A stretch of 64,000 bases of DNA from NCBI RefSeq assembly GCF_900113965.1, contig NZ_FORI01000001.1:1-64000 (forward strand), in the 5' to 3' direction. The number at the start of each line of letters is the position of its first letter. Within the stretch, counting starts at the first letter, position 1. Positions 50,555 through 59,071 of the stretch are shown here, piece by piece. The stretch comes from Treponema bryantii (lineage in GTDB: Bacteria > Spirochaetota > Spirochaetia > Treponematales > Treponemataceae). The translations under genes were made by a program, and so were the position numbers. A model generated the notes under the pieces. That model worked only from the letters and a program-made list of their open reading frames with translations, searched no databases and was not told the origin of the DNA.

Positions 50555-52681
50555 CTAACTTAAGAAATAAGTTTTCATCATGCCCTTGCCTTTGATTTCC
50601 ATCTCGACAGGTGCTGTTGCAGGAACAGCACCTTTCAGAAGCGCCATTGTATTTTCTGAAACATGAATCTTTGAAGTTTCGCCTGAGCTTTCCATACGGC
50701 TCGCAACGTTTACTGTGTCTCCCCAAATATCATAAACGAACTTTGTTTTTCCGATAACGCCGGCAATAAGATTTCCGCTATTCACACCAATTCTCATAAA
50801 GAGTTTTACATTGCTTGTTGTATTAAAGTCTTCAATATCCTGAAGCATACCGCGCGCAAAATTAACGATGGCAAGCGCATTCTTTTCCGCAGGCTCATTT
50901 CCAAAGAGGCCGGCAGCTGCCATGTACGAGTCACCAATTGTTTTTATTTTCTCAATGCCTTCTCGTTTAGCACGTAAATCAATTCTTGAATAAAGGGCAT
51001 TCAGAGCACCGACAATTGTATCAGCATCAAGAGTACTTGTGATTTTTGTGAAGCCAACGATGTCCGCAAAGAGAACAGAAGCATTGTCTATCTTATCAGC
51101 AATTCTTGCGTTCTTATCCATTGCAAGACGTTTTGCAACTTCCTCTGGAAGGATGTTCAAGAGAAGCTCTTCAGAACGATTCTTTTCTTCCTGAAGTTCC
51201 TTTGTACGTTCTTTTACAGTATCTTCAAGCTTTCTGTTTTCTTCTTCAATTCGGATAATTTTTCCTTCTGTGAAAACAATAGTAATCGAAACAATAAAAA
51301 GTACTGCAACCAGAATCAAAACGATATCAAAGGAGATATTTGACATCGGCATAAGAAGACTGTCATAGGTGAAAGTTATTTTAGACTGCATAGGATCAAA
51401 CTCCGCTGGAGTGTACATGATACAGCCAAATCCCAAAGTCTTAAGTGCACTTACCTGATAATAATTCGCGCCATGAATATTTTCATCGTCTTCATCATGC
51501 GGCTTACGAACGGTCATTAGTTTATCTTCAATAGAGAAAGTACCATTCCATGGTCCCGGATCAATTGCACAGTCATCACAGACATCTATTGTAAAGGTCC
51601 AGTCGATAATTGCTGTAGCCTTCATATTGTTGTAAATAATTCCGTTGTACTGAGCGCCGAGTCTGGTAAAGTCATTATCATCATTCCAGAACTTTTCAGC
51701 ATCGCGCATAAAAGTTACACAGACAGGTTTTGATTTGTCGTTCTCTTGATAAGGCTGATCTATAACAATAGTCTTCTCTGGCATAACTACACCAGTAATA
51801 GAAACAATTATGAGCATTGCAAGAACTCCGCCGGCAACTACACAGATAACCTGCCATACATGGCTTCTTGCAATTCGTTTTTTCATTTCTGGAATTACAG
51901 TTCCCTGCTTATAGTTTGGACTTAAACGGGGACCAGTTTCTTTACCAGAATAAAATTCAAGTTCCATCAATTTGATTGAAGAATAAAAAAGATGCAGCGC
52001 CCCAATACCGTAACCGATATCAATCCATGAGATTCCATAAACCAGCAGAGCTAAAACAATTCCGACAATAGGAAAAAGCGGATAGATGGTAAGCGAAATC
52101 AGAACATTTTTCTGAAGAACTTTTTTAGACTGGAAAAGCATTGCCCAGGTAATGAGTCCTGGAGAAAGTCCAAGCACAATACTTACTGGATACAAACTGC
52201 TTCTGTGATAATTATTTGCTTCATCAAAATAATAATATAGATTTGTAAACTGACTAACGATAGTTAGGATAATTCCGATCAGACAAATATAAAAAACAAT
52301 ATAAAGATGCACAGGAACTCCATCTCTTATAGAAGAACGAGGTTTAAAAAGAACCTTAAAATCAAGGACATCAGATTTTATAAACTCTGCAGAATAAAAA
52401 CAGAAGAAAAAAGTTGAAAAGTAATTTAATGCAAAAACCAGAAAGTTACTTATTCGAACTATATAGAATCCAATTCCGCTGACGCTGCCACGAAAAACGT
52501 ATGCAAGCGCATCACAGCCAAGCAATAACGCCGTTATAAACTGCAATAAAATAAGCGTTCTACGGCTATTATTCTTAAACTTATGCCCAGAAAACAAAAA
52601 TACGCCAGCCTGTAAACAGAAAAAGCTCAGTCCCGAAAGCATCACAATACTAACTGTTCTAATTGTATCACTCATATCCAT
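50555..52681 (-). CDS. 7TM-sensor adenylate cyclase
   Basis: 708 residues. Seven N-terminal helices (about 8-235) like a 7TM-sensor/HisK_N module, a further helix at about 275-300, an extracytoplasmic domain at about 305-450 (KATAIIDWTFTIDVCDDCAIDPGPWNGTFS region, with a Cys pair, reminiscent of a carbohydrate-binding beta-sandwich), a helix near 460-485, a coiled coil and a class III cyclase. Metal Asp540 (FADIVGF) and Asp584 (KTIGDSY), and YDIWGDTVNVASRMES for adenine, predict cAMP synthesis. The C-terminus KGMMKTYFL equals that of the 24928-27972 cyclase, so they are paralogues with different sensors. Confidence 0.88.
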   Translation of the reverse strand: MDMSDTIRTVSIVMLSGLSFFCLQAGVFLFSGHKFKNNSRRTLILLQFITALLLGCDALAYVFRGSVSGIGFYIVRISNFLVFALNYFSTFFFCFYSAEFIKSDVLDFKVLFKPRSSIRDGVPVHLYIVFYICLIGIILTIVSQFTNLYYYFDEANNYHRSSLYPVSIVLGLSPGLITWAMLFQSKKVLQKNVLISLTIYPLFPIVGIVLALLVYGISWIDIGYGIGALHLFYSSIKLMELEFYSGKETGPRLSPNYKQGTVIPEMKKRIARSHVWQVICVVAGGVLAMLIIVSITGVVMPEKTIVIDQPYQENDKSKPVCVTFMRDAEKFWNDDNDFTRLGAQYNGIIYNNMKATAIIDWTFTIDVCDDCAIDPGPWNGTFSIEDKLMTVRKPHDEDDENIHGANYYQVSALKTLGFGCIMYTPAEFDPMQSKITFTYDSLLMPMSNISFDIVLILVAVLFIVSITIVFTEGKIIRIEEENRKLEDTVKERTKELQEEKNRSEELLLNILPEEVAKRLAMDKNARIADKIDNASVLFADIVGFTKITSTLDADTIVGALNALYSRIDLRAKREGIEKIKTIGDSYMAAAGLFGNEPAEKNALAIVNFARGMLQDIEDFNTTSNVKLFMRIGVNSGNLIAGVIGKTKFVYDIWGDTVNVASRMESSGETSKIHVSENTMALLKGAVPATAPVEMEIKGKGMMKTYFLS

Positions 52682-52793
52682 AATAATTTTATGTTATAAA
52701 GAGTGGTTTGTCAAAAAATCGTGTATGAAAAGCTTAAAAATCAATATTGACTAATTAAAAATCAAAATAGATACTCCAGAAAAGGGAGTGATT

Positions 52794-53771
52794 ATGAACA
52801 AAGACGAACTACACAAACTGATTGAAACGGAGCAGCCGAACATCTGCCAAGTGGTAGCGTACAAGGGCGGCAAAGAAGTTTACTCGGACTGCTGGAACGG
52901 CTACAAAGTGGACGACTGCGCGCATATAATGTCGGTGACTAAGAGTGTTTTTGCACTGCTGATTGGCATTGCGATTGATAAAGGGCAGATTAAAAGTGTA
53001 GACGATAAGGTGCTGGATTATTTTCCGGAATATATGGTGAAGCGCGGTGAGAAGACTATTTATGAGGTGACGATTAAAGATCTGCTTACGATGAGGGCTC
53101 CGTATAAAGGTAAGGGCGACCCATGGTCTAAGGTTTGCTCGAGTGAAAACTGGACTTACACTTCTCTGGATTTTCTTGGCGGGCGTCAGGGGATGACAGG
53201 GGAGTTCCGTTATTCTTCGGTTTGCATTCATATTTTGTCTGGGATTCTTTATAAGGCGACTAGCATGATTACGGTGGACTATGCGAATAAGCTTTTGTTC
53301 GGGCCGCTGGGGATTCCTGCGCATGAGGTTTATATTGCTAAGTCTGCCGAGGAGCATAAACAGTTTACTATTGAGAAGACTCCGAAAAAGGCTGTGTGGT
53401 TTAGTGACCGTCAGAATCTTGGGACTCCAGGGTATGGCCTGTGTCTGTCAGCCAGCGACATGGCGAAGATTGGGATGTTGTGTTTGAACAAGGGGATGTT
53501 TGGCGGGCAGCAGATTGTGTCGTCTAAGTGGATTCGGGAGATGACAGAGCCTCGCACTGTTGAAGGAAAGCATTTCCGCGGAATGGATTATGGATACCTA
53601 TGGTGGATCATCAGCCGCAAAAAGGGAATCTATGCAGCCATCGGGAACAGCGGCAATGTGATTTACATTAATCCGGAGAAGAAGATTGTTGTTGCGGTGG
53701 CTTCGTATTTTAAGCCTACGATTTTTGATCGCGTGGATTTTATTCAGCGGGAGATTGAGCCGAGGTTGTAA
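52794..53771 (+). CDS. Serine hydrolase, beta-lactamase/esterase (class C-like) family
   Basis: 325 residues from ATG 52794, with GGGAG at 5 nt (GTG 52788 would overlap that site). MSVTKSVFALLIG contains the SxxK nucleophile motif (Ser-Val-Thr-Lys, about residues 43-46). RYSSV takes the place of Y-x-N, and AIGNSG fills the H/K-x-G position. No signal peptide, so it acts in the cytosol, unlike true beta-lactamases. Relatives are esterases, peptidases or transesterases. Convergent with the kinase-like gene, 4 bp apart. Confidence 0.85.
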   Translation: MNKDELHKLIETEQPNICQVVAYKGGKEVYSDCWNGYKVDDCAHIMSVTKSVFALLIGIAIDKGQIKSVDDKVLDYFPEYMVKRGEKTIYEVTIKDLLTMRAPYKGKGDPWSKVCSSENWTYTSLDFLGGRQGMTGEFRYSSVCIHILSGILYKATSMITVDYANKLLFGPLGIPAHEVYIAKSAEEHKQFTIEKTPKKAVWFSDRQNLGTPGYGLCLSASDMAKIGMLCLNKGMFGGQQIVSSKWIREMTEPRTVEGKHFRGMDYGYLWWIISRKKGIYAAIGNSGNVIYINPEKKIVVAVASYFKPTIFDRVDFIQREIEPRL

Positions 53772-53775
53772 ATTA

Positions 53776-54753
53776 TTATACGGTTTTTATCAGATGAGTT
53801 GCGGCATCTTCAATATCTTCGAAGTCTACAACTTCTCCTTCACGGGCGGTACATTCGAATTCGTCGACAATATTTTCTATTAAGACCATGTCTATAAAAA
53901 ACGGGAGTTGATTCAGGAATTCATCAGAAATTGTGGTTTCAGATTTGTAGCCTTCCAGGATTGTGTCGAAATAATGTTTCATACCGGCGTCTCGTTTTTC
54001 GGGGTCACTTTCGTAGCGGAACCATCCTTCGCCGTGAAGATAGAGATTTGCAAGGTCGAACATATACCAGCAGTACATACAGTTATCAAAATCAAAAACT
54101 GTGATATTGCCGTTTGTCATGTCGATGTGATAGTTGCCGTCGCTGTAGTCGAAGTGAATTAGACCGTAATTTTGACTATCAGTCGGTAGTTTTTGAAACT
54201 TTTCGAGACGGGCGGCAATTGCTTTTTTCAAATCTGAATAAGTATTTGGAATCAGTCTGTTTATATATTCCATATTGTATTTATCAAAATAGTCTGGACG
54301 ACGGTGATCTACTGTTGGTTCAAAGTGTTTTGAGAGCTCATGGATTTTGCCGAGAGTTTTTCCTGTGTTGTAAAAGTATTCTTCAAGCGGCGCGCCTTCT
54401 CGGTAACGATATCCGTTATCACACAAAAGCATTCCTTTCGCATATTCAAAAAGTGAGATGAAAATCGGTTCCTCTCCATTATCGACAACTTCAACAAGTT
54501 TGCCGTTTACACTCGGAATTACATCAGCAACAGGAGCACCGTTTTCCGCCAGATAATGCACAAACTCTGTTTCTGCAAGATAGTCCTTTTCAGTTCTGTC
54601 ACCAGTTGAAGAAATTCTCAGCACAAACTTTTTTTCATCATTCTTACTGAAAATTAAAATCTGATTACGTCCGCCCTCGTGCCCCTCTACTTCTTGGAAA
54701 TCGAAATCTTTGAGAGAAAATAAATTTACTGCCTTACTAAAATCTTTCGTCAT
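53776..54753 (-). CDS. APH/homoserine-kinase-II-type phosphotransferase
   Basis: 325 residues with the aminoglycoside phosphotransferase fold. The N-lobe has KKFVLRISSTGDRT with its ATP Lys region. LIHFDYSDGNYHID gives the catalytic HxDxxxxN (Asp acts as base) and ITVFDFDNCMYCW the metal-binding DxD. Such proteins phosphorylate sugars, amino alcohols or aminoglycosides; no substrate can be named. Good match in length to homoserine kinase II/choline kinase-like members. Confidence 0.83.
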   Translation of the reverse strand: MTKDFSKAVNLFSLKDFDFQEVEGHEGGRNQILIFSKNDEKKFVLRISSTGDRTEKDYLAETEFVHYLAENGAPVADVIPSVNGKLVEVVDNGEEPIFISLFEYAKGMLLCDNGYRYREGAPLEEYFYNTGKTLGKIHELSKHFEPTVDHRRPDYFDKYNMEYINRLIPNTYSDLKKAIAARLEKFQKLPTDSQNYGLIHFDYSDGNYHIDMTNGNITVFDFDNCMYCWYMFDLANLYLHGEGWFRYESDPEKRDAGMKHYFDTILEGYKSETTISDEFLNQLPFFIDMVLIENIVDEFECTAREGEVVDFEDIEDAATHLIKTV

Positions 54754-54797
54754 TAAATTCTACAGCACCAGTTCCATCAGCCAGTAGTCTTCTTTTC

Positions 54798-55667
54798 TTA
54801 CATCGTCATATAAGCATAAAGTGTAATCCATTTATTTTCTACACCTACATCGCCGACTTTGAATGCGGGAACACTTTTTGAATCAGTCAAAACATATCTG
54901 CCATTTTCAAGCTTATGCTGATTCAAAACTCTGATACCTTCCTTCATTGCTTCTGAATCAAGAAGACAGCCAAGAGCCTTGAGGGCATAAACAATATTCT
55001 GCGCGCCGATTTTGATTGGATCCGGAGTGTAGAAGGTTCCAAGCATAACATCGAATACCGGAGTCTTCATGTCGTCGGTGCGGTAGAAAATATTGCGCTT
55101 TGTAAAATAATGAACGAGGGCTTCTTCACATTCGGTTTTGATTCCCTGTAGATGAAGCTCGGCAACAAGCATAAGAAATTCGATTGTATATTTTATGCAG
55201 CTTTTGTGAGGCTTTTTTGGATCATTGATTTTTTTGTTTGTGCTGATACAGCGGAAGCCACCATCTTCCTGAATGAGCGCAAGCTGTGTGCTGATTTCGT
55301 TGCGGACAATTTCTTCATCATAATAACCAAGCTTTACAAGATTTCGCAGGAGAAGAGGTTCACCGCAAAGCATCTTAAAACCGGTAGCTTCAATCAGACC
55401 AAAAACTTCGTCATCAATATCTTTACCAATATCGGCACGGGTAAGTCCCCATTCAGCAAAGGCAAGAATAGCATCGTACTTATCCCAGTTCTTTGTTTTG
55501 TGAAGTCTGCTTAAAGCGCGCGCGTAGGTCTTACTTTCGAGAAGCTGCTTTTTGCATTCGATAACTTTTTCATCACTGTCTGCAAGCTTCAGATATTCCT
55601 TAAGAGTTCGGAGTTTTACCTCCGGGTTTGAATCTTCCAATAACCAGTTTAAGATAGAGTCTTCCAT
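54798..55667 (-). CDS. Hypothetical protein with prenyltransferase-like helical repeats
   Basis: 289 residues, all-helical. Repeats such as ILNWLLEDSNPEVKLRTLKEYL, QLALIQEDGGFRC and IGAQNIVYALKALGCL with NGRYV resemble the alpha/alpha-toroid of squalene/prenyltransferase-like proteins (Q-x-x-D-G-G-F). Cys and Lys in the middle do not form an obvious active site. AGGAGG lies 5 nt before ATG 55667. No neighbour clarifies the role. A GC-rich hairpin (GGCCGCC-N5-GGCGGCC at 55687-55705) sits in its leader. Confidence 0.55.
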   Translation of the reverse strand: MEDSILNWLLEDSNPEVKLRTLKEYLKLADSDEKVIECKKQLLESKTYARALSRLHKTKNWDKYDAILAFAEWGLTRADIGKDIDDEVFGLIEATGFKMLCGEPLLLRNLVKLGYYDEEIVRNEISTQLALIQEDGGFRCISTNKKINDPKKPHKSCIKYTIEFLMLVAELHLQGIKTECEEALVHYFTKRNIFYRTDDMKTPVFDVMLGTFYTPDPIKIGAQNIVYALKALGCLLDSEAMKEGIRVLNQHKLENGRYVLTDSKSVPAFKVGDVGVENKWITLYAYMTM

Positions 55668-55686
55668 ATTCTTGCCTCCTGAGGAA

Positions 55687-55751
55687 GGCCGCCCGGTAGG
55701 CGGCCGGTGATAGATTGGAAAGCGTTAAGAAAAATTGCGGAAGCAATTTTT
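55687..55751. terminator. Hairpins between the XRE-methyltransferase unit and the helical-repeat gene
   Basis: AAAAATTGC-GGAA-GCAATTTTT (55730-55751) ends in a T-run on both strands and should end the minus-strand transcript coming from the palindrome array. GGCCGCC-N5-GGCGGCC (55687-55705) lies nearer the next start and could fold in its leader. With the array they fill the 352-bp gap 55668-56019, which has no gene. Confidence 0.6.
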
Positions 55752-55858
55752 TAGCTTATCCTTTAATAATTATATATCATACCTCAAAAAAGCTCTTGTC
55801 AAAAATTGCTCAATTTTGTCAGCCAAGTAAGTAAAAGTATATTCGAGATAAAGAAAAA

Positions 55859-56129
55859 TACCTACAAAATTAGGGTTTTCATGTATTTTGTAGGTAAATA
55901 AATGGATTTTGTTATGGGGCAGTTTCTGATTTTACCTACAAAAATGTTAAATTTTCTTTTTTTGTAGGTAAAAAAAACACAAAATCAAATCGATTTCTAT
56001 AAATTTTTTAAAATAATACCTACAAAACTGACAATTTTGCCATTTTTGTAGGTATTTTTATTGAATCAACACTACAGTTCGATAAAAATTTACCTACAAA
56101 ATCACTAAAACCGACTGTTTTGTAGGTAA
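55859..56129. repeat. Array of four spaced palindromes, TACCTACAAAA-N16-TTTTGTAGGTA
   Basis: Units at 55859-55896, 55933-55970, 56017-56054 and 56092-56129. Each is 38 bp with perfect 11-bp arms, extended to 12-15 bp in some, and a 16-bp centre of different sequence every time. Spacers are 36, 46 and 37 bp, AT-rich and unrelated. The last two units are read as the C-terminus of the methyltransferase gene on the minus strand. Arms are fully conserved, centres only in length, which points to selection or recent dispersal of the arm pair. Confidence 0.95.
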
Positions 56130-56814
56130 ATTCTGTAAATAGCCGATTATTATAATTATTTTTTTTCTTAAAATTCATTACATCAACTCGCTCAAGTATA
56201 TTAAAGGTTATGATTCCTTTTTTGATGTAATACAACGTATGACACTTTTCCCAGTGAACACCTTTCTGGCTGCAGGTGCCAGCGTATTCAAAACCAAAGG
56301 ATTCAATTTCATCTTTTATCATTTTGAAGGAATAAGTTTTCTTCTTTCCTTCACGGTCGCGCCAGTTGCTCAAGTGCACAGGCAGAATGGAAAGACAGCC
56401 GCCAGTTTTGAGAACTCGATGAGATTCTTCAAAAAGCATGTACTTGCCTTTACCGTCGCCGCCGTGAAGTGCATCATACAACAAAACTAAATCCAGAGAG
56501 TCATTTTCAAAATCCTGCAGATTGTGAACTTCTTTGTTTATTAAGGTGATATTTTTAATCCCCCGCGCTGCAATCTTTTCACCAACTTCTTTCTGACAAA
56601 CAGGACTGCAATCAATTCCATAGATTTTTCCATTGGGATAAGCGTTACTCAAAGCAAAAAGATTTTCGCCAAAGCCATAACCGAAATCAAGAACTGTGGG
56701 AGCGTCCTTTACTTCCGGTGCCATCGGCATTTCCAGAAACAAATCCCGTCCATCAGTTTTTTCCCATAGAGCGATGTCATTGTATAAATGTTCGTTTGTA
56801 TTTGAATAACTCAT
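56020..56814 (-). CDS. Class I SAM methyltransferase with repeat-derived C-terminus
   Basis: 264 residues. VLDFGYGFGENLFALSNAYPNG (about 40-61, motif I with Phe/Tyr in place of Leu/Cys), IYGIDCSPVCQKEV, DLVLLYDALHGGDGKGKYMLFEESHRVLKTGGCLSILP complete the core, which ends near residue 205 at YYIKKGI. The last 45 residues (through FTYKTVGFSDFVGK and onward) are the translation of two palindromes from the 55859-56129 array, so the original end is uncertain. It starts in TAATG, overlapping the XRE regulator stop by 1 nt. Confidence 0.8.
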   Translation of the reverse strand: MSYSNTNEHLYNDIALWEKTDGRDLFLEMPMAPEVKDAPTVLDFGYGFGENLFALSNAYPNGKIYGIDCSPVCQKEVGEKIAARGIKNITLINKEVHNLQDFENDSLDLVLLYDALHGGDGKGKYMLFEESHRVLKTGGCLSILPVHLSNWRDREGKKKTYSFKMIKDEIESFGFEYAGTCSQKGVHWEKCHTLYYIKKGIITFNILERVDVMNFKKKNNYNNRLFTEFTYKTVGFSDFVGKFLSNCSVDSIKIPTKMAKLSVL

Positions 56815-57533
56815 TATTTTCCCCTTACGACACTATCTGTATAAATAAAAATATCCATGTAATGAACGCCGTCTTTATCATATTCATATTCAAAACACGG
56901 GATGATGTTTTCCGGGAATTTTTCTTTGAAGCTGCCAGCCTGAAGATATTCCATAATTCGCTGATAGCCGCCTGGGATTCTTTCAAACGAACGTGCATGT
57001 GGATCTGTCACAGTGATTACCGCATATTCTGCTTCGCTGTTTGTGGCATATTCCACACCCGGGCAGTTTGTTTCAAAACCATCTGGGAGTACATAGGCCG
57101 CAACATAACCGTGGAGTCCGAACCGCATCTGCTGTTCCTGAGAGACGAACGGGAAATCCCAGCCAAGAAGTTTAGCGTCCGAGCAGGCTGCAAGAAGTCC
57201 GCTTGTTTTGCCCCAAGCCATCATATAGTTTATAACATCCTGCTCAGGTAATGGAGAAATCATTACATAGCGGGCCATTCTGAAAGCCGGCAGCTTTCTG
57301 ATTTCCACCGGCGAGTACACTTCGTCTTTGGATGTCAAATCTTTTCGAACAAGGTCGTCCAAAGAGCAGGAAAAAATCGAACACATTTGCGAAAGTCTGT
57401 CCAGTTCCGGCACAACCTCATCAGTTTCCCAACGAGACACCGTCTGGCGGGTTACTTCCATCATTTCCGCAAACTGTTCCTGTGTGAGCTTTTTCTTTTT
57501 TCTCAAAAAGCAGATATTATTTCCTAAGTTCAT
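56814..57533 (-). CDS. XRE-family regulator with GyrI-like effector domain
   Basis: 239 residues from ATG 57533 (AAAGGA at 6 nt; ATG 57539 two codons earlier is too close). HTH at 5-58: NICFLRKKKKLTQEQFAEMM then VTRQTVSRWETDEVVPELDRL. Residues 75-239 resemble the GyrI/AraC effector-binding fold (VEIRKLPAFRMARYVMISP ... YAVITVTDP, FERIPGGYQRIMEYLQ, FEYEYD ... DIFIYTDSV). A ligand-responsive regulator, likely controlling the coupled methyltransferase. Confidence 0.84.
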   Translation of the reverse strand: MNLGNNICFLRKKKKLTQEQFAEMMEVTRQTVSRWETDEVVPELDRLSQMCSIFSCSLDDLVRKDLTSKDEVYSPVEIRKLPAFRMARYVMISPLPEQDVINYMMAWGKTSGLLAACSDAKLLGWDFPFVSQEQQMRFGLHGYVAAYVLPDGFETNCPGVEYATNSEAEYAVITVTDPHARSFERIPGGYQRIMEYLQAGSFKEKFPENIIPCFEYEYDKDGVHYMDIFIYTDSVVRGK

Positions 57534-57670
57534 AAGCATTCCTTTCCAGCTGGTAGCTTTATTATTACACATGATATGCGTCAAATCTACCAACTGATAT
57601 ATGCTTTTTGAGGAATTTTTGTAACGTAGAATGTTGCAATTGTTTTTATCAGTTACATTTACAATTCAGT

Positions 57671-58174
57671 TTACAGATGCTTTGCAAACTCTGCAATCCT
57701 GTCTGCAGTTTCTTCCTGGCTCAGTTTTCCGGTATCCAACTGCAGCGGAAACTTGCCACGGTTGCGGCGGAACCATCGGTTGTATTCAATGTGAGGCGGA
57801 ATATTGCCTTCATTAAAACCACGCTCAGCCGGGCGGGCAAGCAGGCGCTCCCGAATCACTTCATCATCTGCAACCAGAGTTACAAAGTAAGTTGCTTCAA
57901 CCTCGTCTGGAATTGTATTTTTGGTGATATAATCCATCGGATTTGTACAGCCGAAAAGCACGAGAGTACGTCCTGCCGCACGACGAACAGCCTCAGCAAG
58001 ATAAGCATTTGCGTATCCTTCCGGATGGTCGGTGTTCGCATAATCATGCCAGTTGATTCCGCATTCATCAGTATCGATGCAGGCAAAGAGCTTCTCGTCG
58101 AGACGTTCGCCCACAAAGTCGCGCATCGTAGATTTTCCGACACCGCAGGCACCGGTTACACATATAATTTTCAT
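57671..58174 (-). CDS. P-loop kinase/ATPase, shikimate-kinase-like
   Basis: 167 residues. GACGVGKST at 8-16 is Walker A, VLFGCTNPMDY resembles the Walker B region, and RLLARPAERGF a lid with arginines, as in small nucleotide or metabolite kinases. Target unknown. Start at ATG 58174; the following family A repeat and the pseudogene lie upstream on the same strand. Confidence 0.75.
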   Translation of the reverse strand: MKIICVTGACGVGKSTMRDFVGERLDEKLFACIDTDECGINWHDYANTDHPEGYANAYLAEAVRRAAGRTLVLFGCTNPMDYITKNTIPDEVEATYFVTLVADDEVIRERLLARPAERGFNEGNIPPHIEYNRWFRRNRGKFPLQLDTGKLSQEETADRIAEFAKHL

Positions 58175-58190
58175 AATTTAATCTCCATCA

Positions 58191-58246
58191 AATGATGGTT
58201 TCGACCCTTCGACCAGGCTCAGGGACCGCAGGCTCAACCACCGTAT
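58191..58246. repeat. Family A palindrome
   Basis: GATGGTTTCGACCC...GGCTCAACCACCGTATG with an inner TTCGACC...GGCTCAGGGACC. It lies between the kinase and the pseudogene, starting 16 bp before the kinase ATG. Confidence 0.85.
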
Positions 58247-58248
58247 GT

Positions 58249-58663
58249 TTACTTTCTAATTACAACGCAGTCTTTTACATACTCGCCGTACTTTTTCAAA
58301 AAGTCCTGATATTCGTCTTCTTCTGTAATCTAGAAAAGAACCCAGGCTTTTTCATAACCAAGGTCTTTGTAGGCTTGAAGACGATGATTGCCGTCATTCA
58401 AAACAAACTCGCCGCCTGTGTATTCAACAAACATCGGTGCGCATTTATTCACAAAGTCAGGGGTTGCTTCGATTGTCTTTTTCAACTCACCAAGCTTATG
58501 ATCCCACCAGCCCTGATCAACACGATACTTCATCTCTGGTTCCGGGCCTGAGCATCTCTTAAGCAAATTAAGTGGCACAAGAGCCGGACTGAAATAATAT
58601 CTGTCGCATTTTTTCTTCTGCATATGCTTTTGCCGATTCCAAAGTTGCACTGTACTTTAACAT
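58249..58663 (-). pseudogene. ParB-like nuclease-domain gene with frameshift and nonsense codon
   Basis: ATG 58663 has a perfect AAGGAGG at 5 nt. Reading starts MLKYSATLESAKAYAEEK; then a run of six A (T at 58609-58614 on the plus strand) moves the frame, and the conserved CDRYYFSPALVPLNLLKRC, GGEFVLNDGNHRLQAYKDLG follows in the +1 frame. A TAG at 58332-58330 interrupts KAWVLF; the frame goes on ITEEDEYQDFLKKYGEYVK to TAA at 58251-58249. Removing one A and reading Trp for TAG restores a 137-residue ParB/Srx-like domain protein (LNDGNHR binding motif). Confidence 0.78.
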
Positions 58664-58933
58664 AGAAACCTCCTTCTTGCTGTAAACGATTCTTTTAATC
58701 GAATCATAAGAAAGACAGTATTTTTCCATAAGGTCATCAATCGTTTGTCCCGCTTCAAAGTCCGCTTTAATAGCAGCGTTTCTTTCACGAATAAACTGCT
58801 GATAACCCGAAGTTTCGCCCCAGGATCTTTTTCCATTTCCGGCCGGAATATAAATTGTCTCTCCAGAAACATATCGCTGAATCTGTTTTAAGAGATCTTC
58901 CGGAAAAATGTCCTGTGCATTTCTGTACTTCAT
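58568..58933 (-). CDS. CD3324-family HTH protein, read-through into next gene
   Basis: The first 88 residues (KYRNAQDIFPEDLLKQIQRY, IYIP, WGETSGYQQFIRERNAAIKADFEAGQTIDDLMEKYCLS, SIKRIVYSKK) match the CD3324 family, small HTH proteins akin to Mor activators. No stop follows; the same frame runs through the ribosome site and start of the ParB-like pseudogene for 33 more residues to TAA 58568. The family's normal stop was probably lost. Likely a DNA-binding regulator; function unknown. Confidence 0.72.
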   Translation of the reverse strand: MKYRNAQDIFPEDLLKQIQRYVSGETIYIPAGNGKRSWGETSGYQQFIRERNAAIKADFEAGQTIDDLMEKYCLSYDSIKRIVYSKKEVSMLKYSATLESAKAYAEEKMRQILFQSGSCAT

Positions 58934-59071
58934 ACCATCCTCATTGTGCCGGTCACAACCTGCACCTTACAAAAGAGATTCTATACTAACCCCGTTCCCG
59001 TTTATATATCGAGTTTAATTATAAAAGTTTTTTTACACAATTTTCACCGGATATGAAGTATAATAATTTAT

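Noticed and set aside
55859-56129. CRISPR array
   Set aside because: Repeats are inverted pairs, not direct repeats; spacing alternates 16 and 36-46 bp and no cas gene is in the window.
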